Assembly: GCA_033002965.1 (NCBI GenBank)
Contig: JAURVB010013354.1
Location: 1 to 64,000 of the forward strand
DNA: 64,000 nucleotides
Reading direction: 5' to 3'
DNA from: Piper betle
Taxonomy: Eukaryota; Streptophyta; Magnoliopsida; Piperales; Piperaceae
Within the stretch, counting starts at the first letter, position 1; every line of letters starts with the position of its first letter. Below the pieces are notes generated by a model that saw only the letters and a program-made list of their open reading frames with translations, did not search any database and had not been told where the DNA came from. Position numbers and translations under genes: made by a program. Shown here in pieces: positions 12,237-23,294 of this stretch.

Positions 12237-12890
12237 GGAGGTGTTGTCGTCATGTATAACTTGGAGTGAACATTTCATATGAAAATGACCTTCTTGGTTG
12301 CAGGGGAGGTGCTGCTTCTCATGTGGTTCAGAGTGCTCATTGAGGAGCCCTAGTGATAAGACCTTTCCTATGTAGTATGATTCAACATGCATTGTATGAA
12401 ACCCTCTAAGGTGTTTGCCTTAACCCTACTTGAGGGTTGAGATCTGCTTCTGTAAAGTTTATACCCGATAGTCCAATGAATAGCTTTCGAATTTATAATA
12501 GCATGATTCGATCCACTCTTTGGGACAAATTGTTGGGCCCTTTGGGCTCCCAAAAGGAACTTGCAATAGGTGTCACTGGCCTCTCTTAATCTAAAAGTTA
12601 ATTTAAGGAATAAGGCTTTCCCATTAGCCTATATACAAGTCACCAACATCATCTATGACCAATGTGGGATAAACCCAACAACTCCCTTTCACACATCGGA
12701 CGCCCCGAAACTATCATCATCTGACAATCTCCTCTTCATCAGATAGAACTCACATATCATCACTTGACAAACTCCCCTTAAATCATCTGGTGGAACCCCT
12801 GAAGAAAATTTCGACAATTGGTGTAGGCAAATACCCAATCTCCCAAGATCATAACAAGGCTCTGATACCACTTCTTGGGCCCTTTGAGTT
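12237..12890. other. Non-coding stretch with TRIM-like words
   Basis: I find no gene here. Two copies of a short phrase, TTGGGCCCTTTGGGCTCCCA (about 12534) and TTGGGCCCTTTGAGTTCCCA (about 12874), and a reversed initiator-Met primer site (GGCTCTGATACCA at about 12858) suggest debris of a small TRIM-type retroelement on the minus strand. Exact LTR limits cannot be set by eye. Confidence 0.35.
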
Positions 12891-12949
12891 CCCAACCAAG
12901 CTCTAATACCACTATTTAGGCCCAACAGTGGTATCAGAGCTTGGTTGGG
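12891..12949. repeat. Inverted repeat (hairpin) built from primer-binding-site sequence
   Basis: Two 23-base arms at 12891-12913 and 12927-12949 are complementary at 22 of 23 positions, with a 13-base spacer. The right arm contains TGGTATCAGAGC, the common plant initiator-Met tRNA primer-binding motif. The left arm holds its complement with one change. The layout looks like two element ends joined head to head. Confidence 0.8.
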
Positions 12950-12984
12950 GGCCCAAATGGCCAAGACAAATTAGGATGTTACAA

Positions 12985-13140
12985 GTAGAAAATAGTTTGT
13001 ACAGGGGATTGGCTAGCTACTCTTCATCTAGGTTGTGATCAATTAACATGACTCACTTGTAAAACCAAGGGGTATATGAACACACCATTAGGCATCCCCT
13101 TCCATCCTAAGTCCACATTCATTCACCACTACGGGTGTCC
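12985..13140 (-). repeat. Left LTR-like copy of the decayed copia element
   Basis: The sequence from 'gaaaatagtttgtacaggg' to 'ccacattcattcaccactac' can be aligned by eye with 19575-19730. Shared words include TTGGCT.GCTAC, GATTAATTAACAT-like, 'ggggtatat', 'ccttccatccta' and 'ccacattcattcacc'. Copia coding relics lie between the two copies, so they are probably remnants of its LTRs. Divergence is high and the outer edges are unclear. Confidence 0.4.
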
Positions 13141-15480
13141 ATGGATGCAGACACCCTTTTGTTTGTGTTCGTCCATGTCCGTGTCTGCAAATTATTGTGG
13201 ACACTGTCTGTGTCTGTGTCCAAGTTAGAGAATTATTACACTCTCTAGTTAAAAATATATAAATCAATGTTGAATACTAATTCACATAATGCAGTACTTC
13301 TCATAGCCAAAATATTCAAAAAATACCACCTTTTTGCTATTTCCAAACATGCCACAGTCAAAAGATAATTTTGATAAAAATTTTTGATTATCACTACATC
13401 ATGATTTGAAGTTGTGAGGGCACCGTTAGAGACGGTGCAGTCGAACGCCACCAACCGCTCACCCTAGACCTCCCTACCATCTACTCCACCAATCAGTCGA
13501 GCCTGAGATCTTGCTTTCCAAAGAACGCAGGGACAATGCTAGAGTTGTTAGAGATAGGAAGGCAGAGTCAATTGAGGGAGACAAGGGGCGATGAGGCCGC
13601 TAGACGCAACATTAGTGAAATGAAGTGGGGAGTAGCATGTGGACAACTAAAGCAAAAACAATATAAATATGCTAAAATATAGCAAATTAGTACAAAAAAT
13701 AATAGGCAAGACAATAAATGATTAAAATAAACCCAAAAAAATAGGTGGTGTATGAGATAACACAAGTCAAAATCACAAGGTCACTTGCTTTGCTAAATCA
13801 ATCACAACCATAGAAGTCATTAAGTGACTTTGAGCTTGATCCCTTTCACTCTATAAAGCAAACAAGTTAAACACAAGAGATCTAAATTAAGTGTGCTAAA
13901 GAAAATTAATCCAAATTAAAGCAGACACACAAAGAGAAGAAGAAGAGAGAAGACACAAGCAATTTTCAAAGAGGTTCCCAACTAGTGCTCTTCTCTTCTA
14001 TCCCACTAAGTCTTTTGGATCGACAAGTTTTCGTAGCTTCACTGTGGTAAACCACTTGTATGACTTACAAGTAAAGTTAGGCTTCTTCACGAGCACTCCA
14101 TAAGGGCCAAGGAAGCTTTCCCTCCTAACATCCTACAGGCATCCAACAAGTCTTCCTTCTCTAGCGCCAATTGCCAAGGATTAGAGCCAATCAGCTCCAA
14201 ATGCCCTAGGAGCTCTACCACCTTGAAGCTACCTCCCTTCACAAGCTCACATATTGAGCCAAAAGAGTCCTCTAGCCAAACATCTCCTTCTTCAAAGAAA
14301 ATATGCTCACATGCTCTCCCCACACCTAGGGAGATGGATTACAATCAGCTCAAACACATTGAGCTAGCCTCACATATATGATCTTTCCTTAGTTACACAA
14401 TCAACACCTAGGAAGATAAGCTAATAGGTCATGTCAATCTTAATACAAGCTTGAGCTTCCCAAATTGATTAAGAGTTTAAGGTCACGATGATAGTAAGAG
14501 GTGTTTAAAATACACTCCCAAGGCCCTATTTATAGGTTTTCCATGCTTCTCCCAAAATAATAGCGATTGAGATTTGAACTTCCCCCATTTCTAGTTTTGA
14601 CAACTTTTTTATAATGATATGCTTCCTAACGATCAACCGAACACCTGCCGAACATTCACTTAAAACTTGTCACATCAACTTTGGCTGTCGAACCTGTAAT
14701 CGAAGCTTAGCCAAAGTTTCCTCAACTTCACAATTCTTACGCTAGATCGATGTCAGGGTTCCCAAACCCTCTGTGGTTACCGAAATGACTGAAGCTTAGT
14801 CGAAGTCCTTCTTCACTTTTTACCACATCATCCCAAGGGTTTTTCCAAGCAATTCGGTTATTGAACTCTCAACTGAAGGTCTACTAAAGTCTAACACTTT
14901 GCCACTATTCACCAAGCCTTGATCTTTGGTTGTCGAACCACTAATTGATGGTTAGCTAAAGGTTGAATTACAATCTTCCTTGGCCCTCACGTTATGTCTT
15001 CAATTGCCAAAGTCCTGACCTAAGTGTAAGCGAAGTCTTCACCATGCTTGAACCATTAATTTTATTCTCAAACTTTGATTTCTTCCATTAGTTACTTGAT
15101 GCTTCTTCTTCAATTGGAGTGCTAATGAACTTAATTCCTTTGATGGAACATAGACACTTACGATTATACTTAAAAAGTTTGCAATGTTTATCTTATTAAA
15201 AAGGTTCAACTCTTTGATCAAGATGTTCTGATGAAGACAACTCCAATGTGTTGTAACTCTCTAAATAGTTGGCTCCAATCCTTATGAACCATTCCTTGAA
15301 CTGATCTTCAACTCTCCAAGCTCTAGCCTTGTAGTCTTTACATCTTCATTGTTCTATCCCTACACAAGAGGTTAGTCTAAAATAATGCAAGATGTCATGA
15401 TGCTTATAATGACGATTGTACCATAAAACCTGTGGCCTATACAAAATTATCATGCTAGAATGAGTTAGACAATTTTATTA
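13141..15480. other. Non-coding repeat debris, no gene recognised
   Basis: This contains a 'tccatgtccgtgtctgc/ctgtgtctgtgtccaag' degenerate repeat (13165-13225), an AT-rich part, and a 13.8-15.4 kb stretch with repeated 'gtcgaacc/ccgaa' phrases that reads like LTR or leader sequence. Short ORFs (for example 14087-14323 minus) have no domain I recognise. I see no splice-consistent exons. Confidence 0.4.
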
Positions 15481-15770
15481 ATTAATTATAATTGTATGCC
15501 AATGAGATGACTATATTCTATAAACTCATATCTCATCTACATAATAGACACACTTGCCCTATGTATCCATTAGAACATGTTCACTCTCCTCCCAGGTCAT
15601 ATGAACAAGCAATTCATTCCAAGGAAAAGAGTTACATGTACATGTTTAACACTCATCATCTCCTGCCAGTCCATGCATTCCAATATGGTTCATATTTAAG
15701 ATGATAATCATCAAAACATGGATCCAATAAAAATGAAACCAGAAGTTGATATCTTAGTATCCACACAACC

Positions 15771-18700
15771 CTAATAACTTGAATCAAAATATCCTATTAA
15801 CTCAAATTTGGAAGCTTGGTAAGATAAACAAAAAGATTTAGTCCTCTTTAAATATCTCATAGCTTGTTTAAGAGCTTCCCAATGATTTTTACTAGGATTA
15901 GATTGAAATTTGCTTAAAATATTAACAGTAAAGGCAAGATTTGGACGAGTACACATGTAAGAATAGATGAGACTACCCATTGAAGAAGCATAAAAAAATT
16001 CTAATTCATTCAATTTCCGAAAAGATGATTACAGACAATCACGCTGTTGAGTTTTTCAATGTATCATATGAGTCATTCTTTTATTATAATTATCATTCTT
16101 AAATTTTCAAGAGAGTGTTGATATAAGTCTCTTGCGACAATCTCAATTTCCAAAAAGTTTTGTTACTGACAATTTAATCCCAAATATGTAAGATGGTTCT
16201 CCAAGATCCTTCATTTTAAAAGTATCAAACAACCGTTATTTGATTTCTATAAGCAAATGTATGTCATTTTCAGCTAGAGGAATATCATCAACATATAGAA
16301 CAAGGAATACAATCTTATCTCCCATTGTTTTGATGTATACATAGTAGTCTTCAAGGTTTTGAGCAAATTTGTAACTCATGATAGATCCATGAAATCTAAT
16401 ATTCCATTGCCTTGATGTTTGTTTCAAACCATAAATATATTTATTTAATTTGCAAAGTCTAGGTCTACTTCCTTATTCAATAAATGTTATGGTTGTTCTA
16501 TATAAATCTCTTCAAGCATTCCATTTAAGAATGTAGTTTTGACATCCATTTAAAACAACTATTAGTTCTATAAGGCAACCAAGGCTAATATCACATGAAT
16601 AGATTGAATTTGAGCTAGAGGAAAACAAGTTTCATCATAATCTATTCCATATTGTTGAGTAAAACATTATGCTACCAATCTAGCTTTACATCTTTATACA
16701 TTCCCTTCATTTCTTTTCCTTCTAATGACCCACTTGCATTTAATTAGTTTGAATGAATTTCTTCCTTCATAGCCGATATCCAAAGTTCATGATCTTTCTT
16801 AGAGATAGCCTCTTCATAAGGATGAGGATCTTAGATATATCTTTGTTAAGTGAAGTTCTCTCATAAACTTCACCTTCATAGGCAAAATATTCAGATAAAG
16901 ATAATATTGAAGATGACATTTTATCCCTTGTACTCTTGCTACTTGGTTCAACACTGGAGAATTTCTCTCTTTGTAAATGAAGCTCCAACTATATTATCAT
17001 CTTCTTGTCCAAGAAGTTTGGTTCCCACTATGTTATCAACTTATTTTCTAAGAAGTTTTTCTTCCCTCCAAGATATTCCTCACAATCAAAACAATCTTCA
17101 AGGAATTGAACTTGTCTGCTCTCAATAATTTTTTTATCTATAGGATCTTATAATCTATAACCATTTGAATATGATGAGCATTCAACAAAGAAACACCTAT
17201 TTGTTTTAGGTTCCAATTTATTGGTTTGATAACTTGGAATGAAAGCATGAATCACACATCCCCATATCTTCATATATTCCAAGGCAGCCCTTCTTCAAGG
17301 CAAAATATCAAAAGGTGGTTCGTCTTTGATTTTGTAGGAAGCCCATTCAAAATATGAATCACGGTGAGTATTGCTTCACCCCAAAAGGAAGTGGCTAAGT
17401 TTGAAAGTGCAAGCATAGACCTCACTCTTTCTAAAAGTGATATATTCCTTCCTTTTGTTATTCCACTTTGTTTTGGTGTAGATGACGTACTAAGAAAATA
17501 TTTAATCCCATTATCTTGATAAAAAGATGAAAAATATTCAAATATGTACTCTCCACGATCAGAATGTAATGTCTATATCTTAGTTTTAGTTGCATTTTCA
17601 ATTTCCACTTCATCCCTTAGATTCCATTTATAAAAGTGATACAATTGAAATAATTAGGTTGGGAAGGCCCACTCAACACACTACAGATAATCATAATAAC
17701 TAGATCCAAAATTTCTCACTTCTTTGAGCATTGAAGGAGAAGGTAACTTGACCATTATTCCATATATTCAACTTCCACATGAAAGATAATCCTTTTCTTT
17801 TATATCAGATAAGATCTCAGACTTAACAAGTCAATTAATTCTATTGATATTTGTATGATCAAGTCAAAGTTGCCAAAGTAAAACCAAATTTGTTTGCAAA
17901 GTGGACAATGAGTTAGCTTTACACATAATATCCCCAGATAATAGAACTAGATACATAAATGAATCTTGAAAGCCTCAATATTCTATCATTGTCTTTATAT
18001 ATAACAAACTCGCCATTTCTAAGAAAAATGATAAACCAAGTTACTTAAGAGATACTACAAGCAACAAATTTCTATACATAAAGACAAACATAAAGTACAT
18101 ATACATTATTTGGAAGATGTAGTTGATAAACCCCTACTCTCAATAAGTGCTTTATCAACATTCCCCATATGCATGAAGCTTTTACCATCATTAATCTTTC
18201 TTGTCTTGAACCCTTAGAAATTATTAGAAACACGAACAATAGCACCAAAATCAATCCACCAATTAAAAGGTTAAATTATTAGAAACACCAACATTACCCC
18301 AAGATTTGTTTCTAGTAAAAGAACTCACTTGGTTGTTTGTTCTTCTGAGAGTTCCGGAATTTCTAGCATTGGTTCTTAATATGCCCATATTTTTCACAAA
18401 AGAAACAAATCTTTTGATGAGCATTTACCTCCACCCTCTGACTGAGCGAATCCCTCATTGCCTTCACTTAATTCTACCTCTACCCTTGCCTGGAGCATGC
18501 TTCTAAGGTGTGTGTGGGACTAAATTTTTGTACTTCCTCATCTTTTAACTCATCTTCTCATTAATTTTTCAATCTGCTTGATGATCAATTGTATTCATCA
18601 ATCTCAAATGCTCCATGAACTATCAGACAAAATAAAAAAATCTTTAAGATATTCATACTGAGGTGGTAAAAACTGATTATAGTGGAGCTAATTATATTTT

Positions 18701-19160
18701 CATCAAGATTACTCCAATGATAAACCAATTCATCTGACAGAGCTATCGGTTCATTAACATAATTCCTAACATCAAACCCATCTTCACATTAAGCTCTGGA
18801 AAACTTCTTCTAGAGATTATTCACATGAGAATTAAACTTCATTCCAAAGTTTGATTCTAATTTGTCTAACATCTCTTCCGTGGTCTTAATTATATGAAGA
18901 AATTTATTCAATCCTACAAGAACAAAAGATTTTGTTATATCATTAGCCAATTTTAATTGTTGTAGGCCTTCAAATTTTCTTAGTAATCCTTTTTGTGAAA
19001 TCGGAGGTTATTTAACAAAAATAATATCTTCATATTTAAAAAACCCAAGGAGCGTATCAAGTCTTCCTATCTATATAATTATTGCCACCCTCAAGTTCGT
19101 CAAATGGATGTCAACAAAAGCAGATCCATCGTAAGGAGTTGGCAAAGAAATCCCTATAGC
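15771..19160 (-). pseudogene. Decayed Ty1/copia gag-pol
   Basis: Read from right to left it carries, in pieces and in shifting frames: gag remnants (about 18600-19150); a zinc-knuckle-like CFFCEKYGHIKNQC (about 18380); integrase core with a D-R-G-E-like site and a Q-S-G-x-x-x-x-R-N segment (about 17450-17560); the integrase C-terminal 'KIWGCVIHAF' region (about 17270); reverse transcriptase with LYVDDI (about 16290); and the end of RT / start of RNase H with SMGSLIYSYMCTRPNLAFTV (15771-16013). Several stops and frameshifts separate these parts, so no protein can be made. It is a fossil of an autonomous copia element. Motifs are clear for RT and integrase, weaker for gag. Confidence 0.75.
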
Positions 19161-19574
19161 CAAATAAACAAAGTGTTTTAATCTCATATTGATCGTAAAT
19201 TCATACAATTAACATAATACGCAAATCATATAATTTACATTACCCTTGGGGATTTTGCAAACTATCCATATAAATCATGTAGCAAATTAGATAATTCGCA
19301 TTACCGTTTGGGGATTTTATAAATTATATATAAAAGATAAAATTAGTTATATAAATCATATTATCCGTTGGTGATTTGGTGAAAACATGAATAATTTTAT
19401 CACAAAACTAATTATGCATATTTATGATCTCACAATATTATAATAGCAAGGTAAACAATCGCTTGTATTTGATGTATAATACACAAAAATGCATCATAAT
19501 ATAATCAAATTAAATAAATCACATACTTTACATTCAACCTAATTATATAAGAACTTGTGTACAATAACAACAGT

Positions 19575-19730
19575 AGAACATAGTTTAGTACAACCCATTG
19601 GCTCGCTACCTCTCAAACTAAGCCGAGATTAATTAACATATCTCGTTAGTAAAATAATGGGGTATATAAAGACAACATTATGTATTCTCCTTTCATCCCA
19701 TCTCCACATTTATTCACCCTATTATAATAC
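19575..19730 (-). repeat. Right LTR-like copy of the decayed copia element
   Basis: Partner of 12985-13140: the same phrases appear in the same order ('acatagtttagtaca', 'ttggctcgctacct', 'gattaattaacat', 'ggggtatataaag', 'cacatttattcaccc'). If both are LTR relics, the element spans about 12.98-19.73 kb and was inserted in minus orientation. The segment 19160-19575 between gag and this copy is AT-rich and non-coding. Confidence 0.4.
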
Positions 19731-21945
19731 ATAATGCTTAAAGTTATCTAAATTAAAATTAGACATTTCTTTACTTCACATTCATTCATCTTATAGAAAA
19801 AGTAAAGTTAATAGTTACAATGATAATTAACGGACCAGTAGACAATATATTATTATATTCTCTAAACCTTAAATTCATAACCATTAAATGATAACAGATA
19901 AAATAATTTTTAAACCAAAATTCCAATGGTCATTGCCTTTTATCTTCGTTATTTGTTACCATCAAACTTCACATATGTTGTCATTACTAAGTACTCTCAT
20001 GATATATAAATCAGGCAAAATTTAAAATAGGTGAGTCATATATATATATATATATCCCCCTCCCCTAGTCCGCCTCCCACCACGTCAATGACTGTATATT
20101 TAAAATTCATTATTAATATATATTAATAACATACAAAATTAAATTATAAAAAATATTATCACTTATAAGCTTCAAATAAAAATAGTGAATATTTTTTAAA
20201 TTTTTTAAAAATATCAATTTTCAAATATAATGATTATATGATAATATCAAAAATAATTTTAGTTTAATGTTATAATAATTAAAAATCTTAATTAAATAGG
20301 CTTTAATAAATACAAGAATTTGAATTTCATAATAATTGTAATATTTATACCAAATTTAACATTTTAAAAAAACTAATTTGTATAAAATTGCATTCTAAGA
20401 TTTTCTTGATAATTAATAAAATCCTAAAGTAAAAACATGTAAAAATCCTAAATTAAGTATGTATTATTCAGCAACAAACTATAATATCATTACCAACTTA
20501 CTTAATTAGGCATGCTCCTCTCATATGTAATTTAAGTATGATATAGAGATTAACCTAATGACCCAACTAGAAAAACACAAATTAAATCATACAAACTAGT
20601 TTGTTAATTAATTTTAAAATTTTTTCATAAAGATTTAGAGTTCAACAAGCCAAAATGATGAGAAGTAATAATTGATTACATTATAATTATATATTAGCAA
20701 TTTATCAAATATAAGTGTAATACATGAAATAAGATTACCAGACATGTAATCAATAGTCAATATAATATCAATATTAATTTACATAAAACACGAATCATGA
20801 ATTAACACCAATAACAATTATCATAATACAAAACTGTAATAATATTAATATTAATTAATACAAATAGGAAAATTAATTATATTACTAATAAACACCAAGC
20901 ACGATGATTCATTTAGAGAAGTAGAAAAATAAAATAAAATAGAATGTTAAAAGGAAAAATAGGTATAACTTCTGTATAAGAATAATAAATCATACACTTA
21001 TATGACAAATATGCACGTTGAAGAAGAAATCATACACCCATATGACAGACATGCATGTTGAAGAAGAAATCAAACAAATCTTCACAATTAAAAGATATAA
21101 AAAAAACAAAGAGATGTATGCATGAAAAAGGAAAAAAGAAATAAGGAAAAGGAAAAGAAAAAATAGCAAGTAAGAGGGAAGGTAGAAGAGTAGAGGAGGT
21201 TGATGCTAGAGTAGATATGAGTTTGGCGGATTTAGATCGGATACAGATCAGACATGGGTTTGCCGGATTCGGATCAGATCCAAATATAATAAATAAAGTA
21301 GATGTAATCTTTGGATTTTGATCAAATTCAGGTTGGAAATTTTAGTATTCGGGTCGAAGATCCATATTTGGTCCATCCCTACCATGCGCACCGCTAAGTA
21401 TTTGTTTTATTTAATTTGCTTGATTGTTATCATTCGTTATTTCCCAACCCATATTAAGCGGGATAAAAAACTCGTGTCCTAATTTTTTTATGAAATTACT
21501 TCGAGTGGCCGTTCATTGAATATATTAAGTACTTTTGAATCCCAAATAGAAACCGTCACTAGATTATTATTCTCTTTCGTTACTATAAAATAGCTAGCTC
21601 TATATTAACTAATTTGGGAAACTTTATCAATATTTTTAATATTTTATATAATTATTATATTCTAAAAATGTATATTTTTATTTAAACAAAAGATAATTAT
21701 CATACTATTTTTATTATATAATAATTAATTCTATTTCAAATAATTCAATTTTATATATTATTATAAATATTATTAATACATTTTAAACATATATGTTCAT
21801 TCAGGTATCATTTAGGTATAGTTGTCGGGAGGAATTTGCTTACCGTAGACACTATTTTAATCGATACAAAGTGCATTAATTTATAAAGTTTAAATATTAA
21901 TTATAATTATTTAAAAATTCTTTTTAAAATTGTATGATTTACACC
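19731..21945. other. AT-rich intergenic region, no gene
   Basis: No ORF of note and no exon-like segment. It contains a TA run (about 20038-20055), a 40-bp tandem duplication at about 20988-21066 (aaatcatacac-tatgaca-atatgca-gttgaagaag twice), and at 21215-21380 a 'gatcggatacagatc/ggattcggatcagatcc' block typical of dispersed plant repeats. Confidence 0.7.
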
Positions 21946-22300
21946 GATTAGGAGTGCAAATCTTTTCCCGTCATTGTCTTAGTTAACAGGTTAATAAATA
22001 AAGTTTCTCCTAACCCACGAGCGAGGGCAATTCCGACCGAACGCCGCAAAAGACGACGATGGGGAGGTGCAGGCGTGCGCCGGGGATAGGTTCCGAAGCG
22101 CGGACAAATCGGCGAGAACAGAATTACGTTGGCTTGGGCCCCATCCACGTAGGCTCGGCCTGCTCCCGAGCCTCCCGGCTCGGTAGTCACACCTGTTGAC
22201 AGGCTGGCCGCAACCCAGCCGTCCCCTCTCGCCCTCTCTCTTCTCTTCCCCTCCCCTCTTCTCTCCCCCACTTTTCCTTCTCTCCCAACCAGTTTTATTT
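21946..22300 (+). promoter_or_regulatory. Probable promoter and transcription start region of the seven-TM gene
   Basis: Composition switches from AT-rich to GC-rich. CTTGGGCCCC at about 22133 contains TGGGCC, a site II/TCP-type element seen in many plant housekeeping promoters. A long CT-rich tract (about 22218-22290, 'ctctcttctcttcccctcc') resembles the Y-patch near plant transcription start sites. No clear TATA box is visible. The start is therefore inferred to lie around 22200-22300. Confidence 0.45.
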
Positions 22301-22496
22301 TTCTGGTTCCATCACCACCCTCACCCCACCTCCCGACCCACAATCCAAGAGCAGCGTCGCGCATCTCTCACTTCTTCCGATTCTAGGCCTCCGGTCCGAG
22401 TCGCTGGCCGAGGTGGTGGTGGTGCTGGCTTGGTTGAACTTTGAGCCTGCGGGGTGTGAACGTGGAATGTTGCCCGGATGGGAGGTTGGATTTGAG

Positions 22497-23063
22497 GTAC
22501 TGATTTTCTTTTTTACTTGTCTCATTTTTTTTGTGGTCGATGTTTCGTACTCTATTTTTGTTTAGTGGCCGGTCAGTTTGTTGGTGTTAAGAGTAGTTGT
22601 GTTTTGATCTGTGTATGTCTGGGAAGTAGGGGTGGGGGTGGGGGTGGGGGAATGGGTTGTAAAGTGTTGTTTAGTGTTTGTGTCAGTTTTGACTGGGGAA
22701 TTGGTTTTGTGAAGTTGCGTTGTGTGCTTGATTTAGTTGTGATGTGTGTGTTCTCTGCTGTTGCTGTTGTTTGATGATTACGTTAAGAACTAGAATGCTA
22801 GTTTGATGCAAAAATTTATGCATTGCTGCCCTGATTTGTAAGCATTTGATAACCTTTACTTTGAGGCTGCTGGTGTAGTTCTATTGTAGAATTTTATATC
22901 GAGGATTCTAAGTTTACCAGTTTAGGATTTGGAGGGAAAAGTTGTTGTTAATGGGGATGATTGATTGCTTATTAGGCCATATGTTTGGATAGTTGGTGGG
23001 GATGTTAAATTTGGGGTCCTGTACTGATTTTAAGTGTTTTCGCTACTGGAAATTATATTGCAG
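22497..23063 (+). other. Predicted 5'-UTR intron
   Basis: The donor GAG|GTACTG and the acceptor TATTGCAG|GG fit plant consensus. The intervening sequence is T- and G-rich, unlike the C-rich UTR before it. Plant genes with a long 5'-UTR intron just before a single coding exon are common. The intron holds a G-run motif at 22629-22650. ORFs inside it (for example 22517-22774) are intronic noise. Confidence 0.55.
22629..22650 (+). promoter_or_regulatory. G-quadruplex-type motif in the 5'-UTR intron
   Basis: Four runs of four or five G are separated by single T residues on the transcribed-sense strand. This meets the usual G-quadruplex pattern with the shortest possible loops. It would form in the pre-mRNA or the non-template DNA strand. 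A regulatory role is inference. Confidence 0.7.
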
Positions 23064-23127
23064 GGATGGAGGGAAATTGTTTGGGTTCTTTCAGATGTTG
23101 CTGAGGCGCTAAATTGATTTTTGGTTA

Positions 23128-23277
23128 ATGCAACCTGTGTGTGGTTTGAGAGTAGGGGTGGATTGTTCCATTAATAGTTGGAAGGGGCTGGGGAACTCTT
23201 CTTTGCCAGGGCAACCATCTTCCATTGTGCCAGAGGAAGGCTATTCTCGTATCCATGCTGGCGGAGAGCATGCGTAG
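23128..23277 (+). promoter_or_regulatory. Second upstream ORF, 50 codons
   Basis: ATG at 23128 opens 49 sense codons to TAG at 23275-23277, ending 17 bases before the main ATG at 23295. The peptide starts MQPVCGLRVG. Its frame differs from the main ORF. The length is notable for a leader ORF and it overlaps the ATG at 23178 that would extend the main protein. It may be chance; conservation in related plants would decide. Confidence 0.35.
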
Positions 23278-23294
23278 AATCTGCAACTTGGGTA

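Larger units (their letters stand above)
22467..23117 (+). promoter_or_regulatory. Intron-spanning upstream ORF of 27 codons
   Basis: An ATG at 22467 opens 10 codons up to the predicted donor (GAG|GTACTG at 22496/22497). After removal of intron 22497-23063 (acceptor TTATATTGCAG|G) the frame continues for 17 codons to TGA at 23115-23117. The peptide begins MLPGWEVGFEG and ends in WVLSDVAEALN. Without splicing the frame would run into the intron. It lies about 180 bases ahead of the main start and could reduce or condition translation of the membrane protein. Its existence depends on the intron being real; no transcript data are available. Confidence 0.45.

Noticed and set aside
21948..22364. 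138-codon minus-strand ORF opposite the seven-TM gene leader
   Set aside because: It is the antisense of a CT-rich 5' UTR and GC-rich promoter; low-complexity Gly/Arg sequence only.
22517..22774. 85-codon ORF in the 5'-UTR intron
   Set aside because: Valine/glycine-rich translation of a T- and G-rich intron, with no family resemblance.
23178..23294. N-terminal extension of the seven-TM protein
   Set aside because: The extra 39 residues are not membrane- or signal-like, and the recognisable family sequence starts at 23295; kept only as an alternative.
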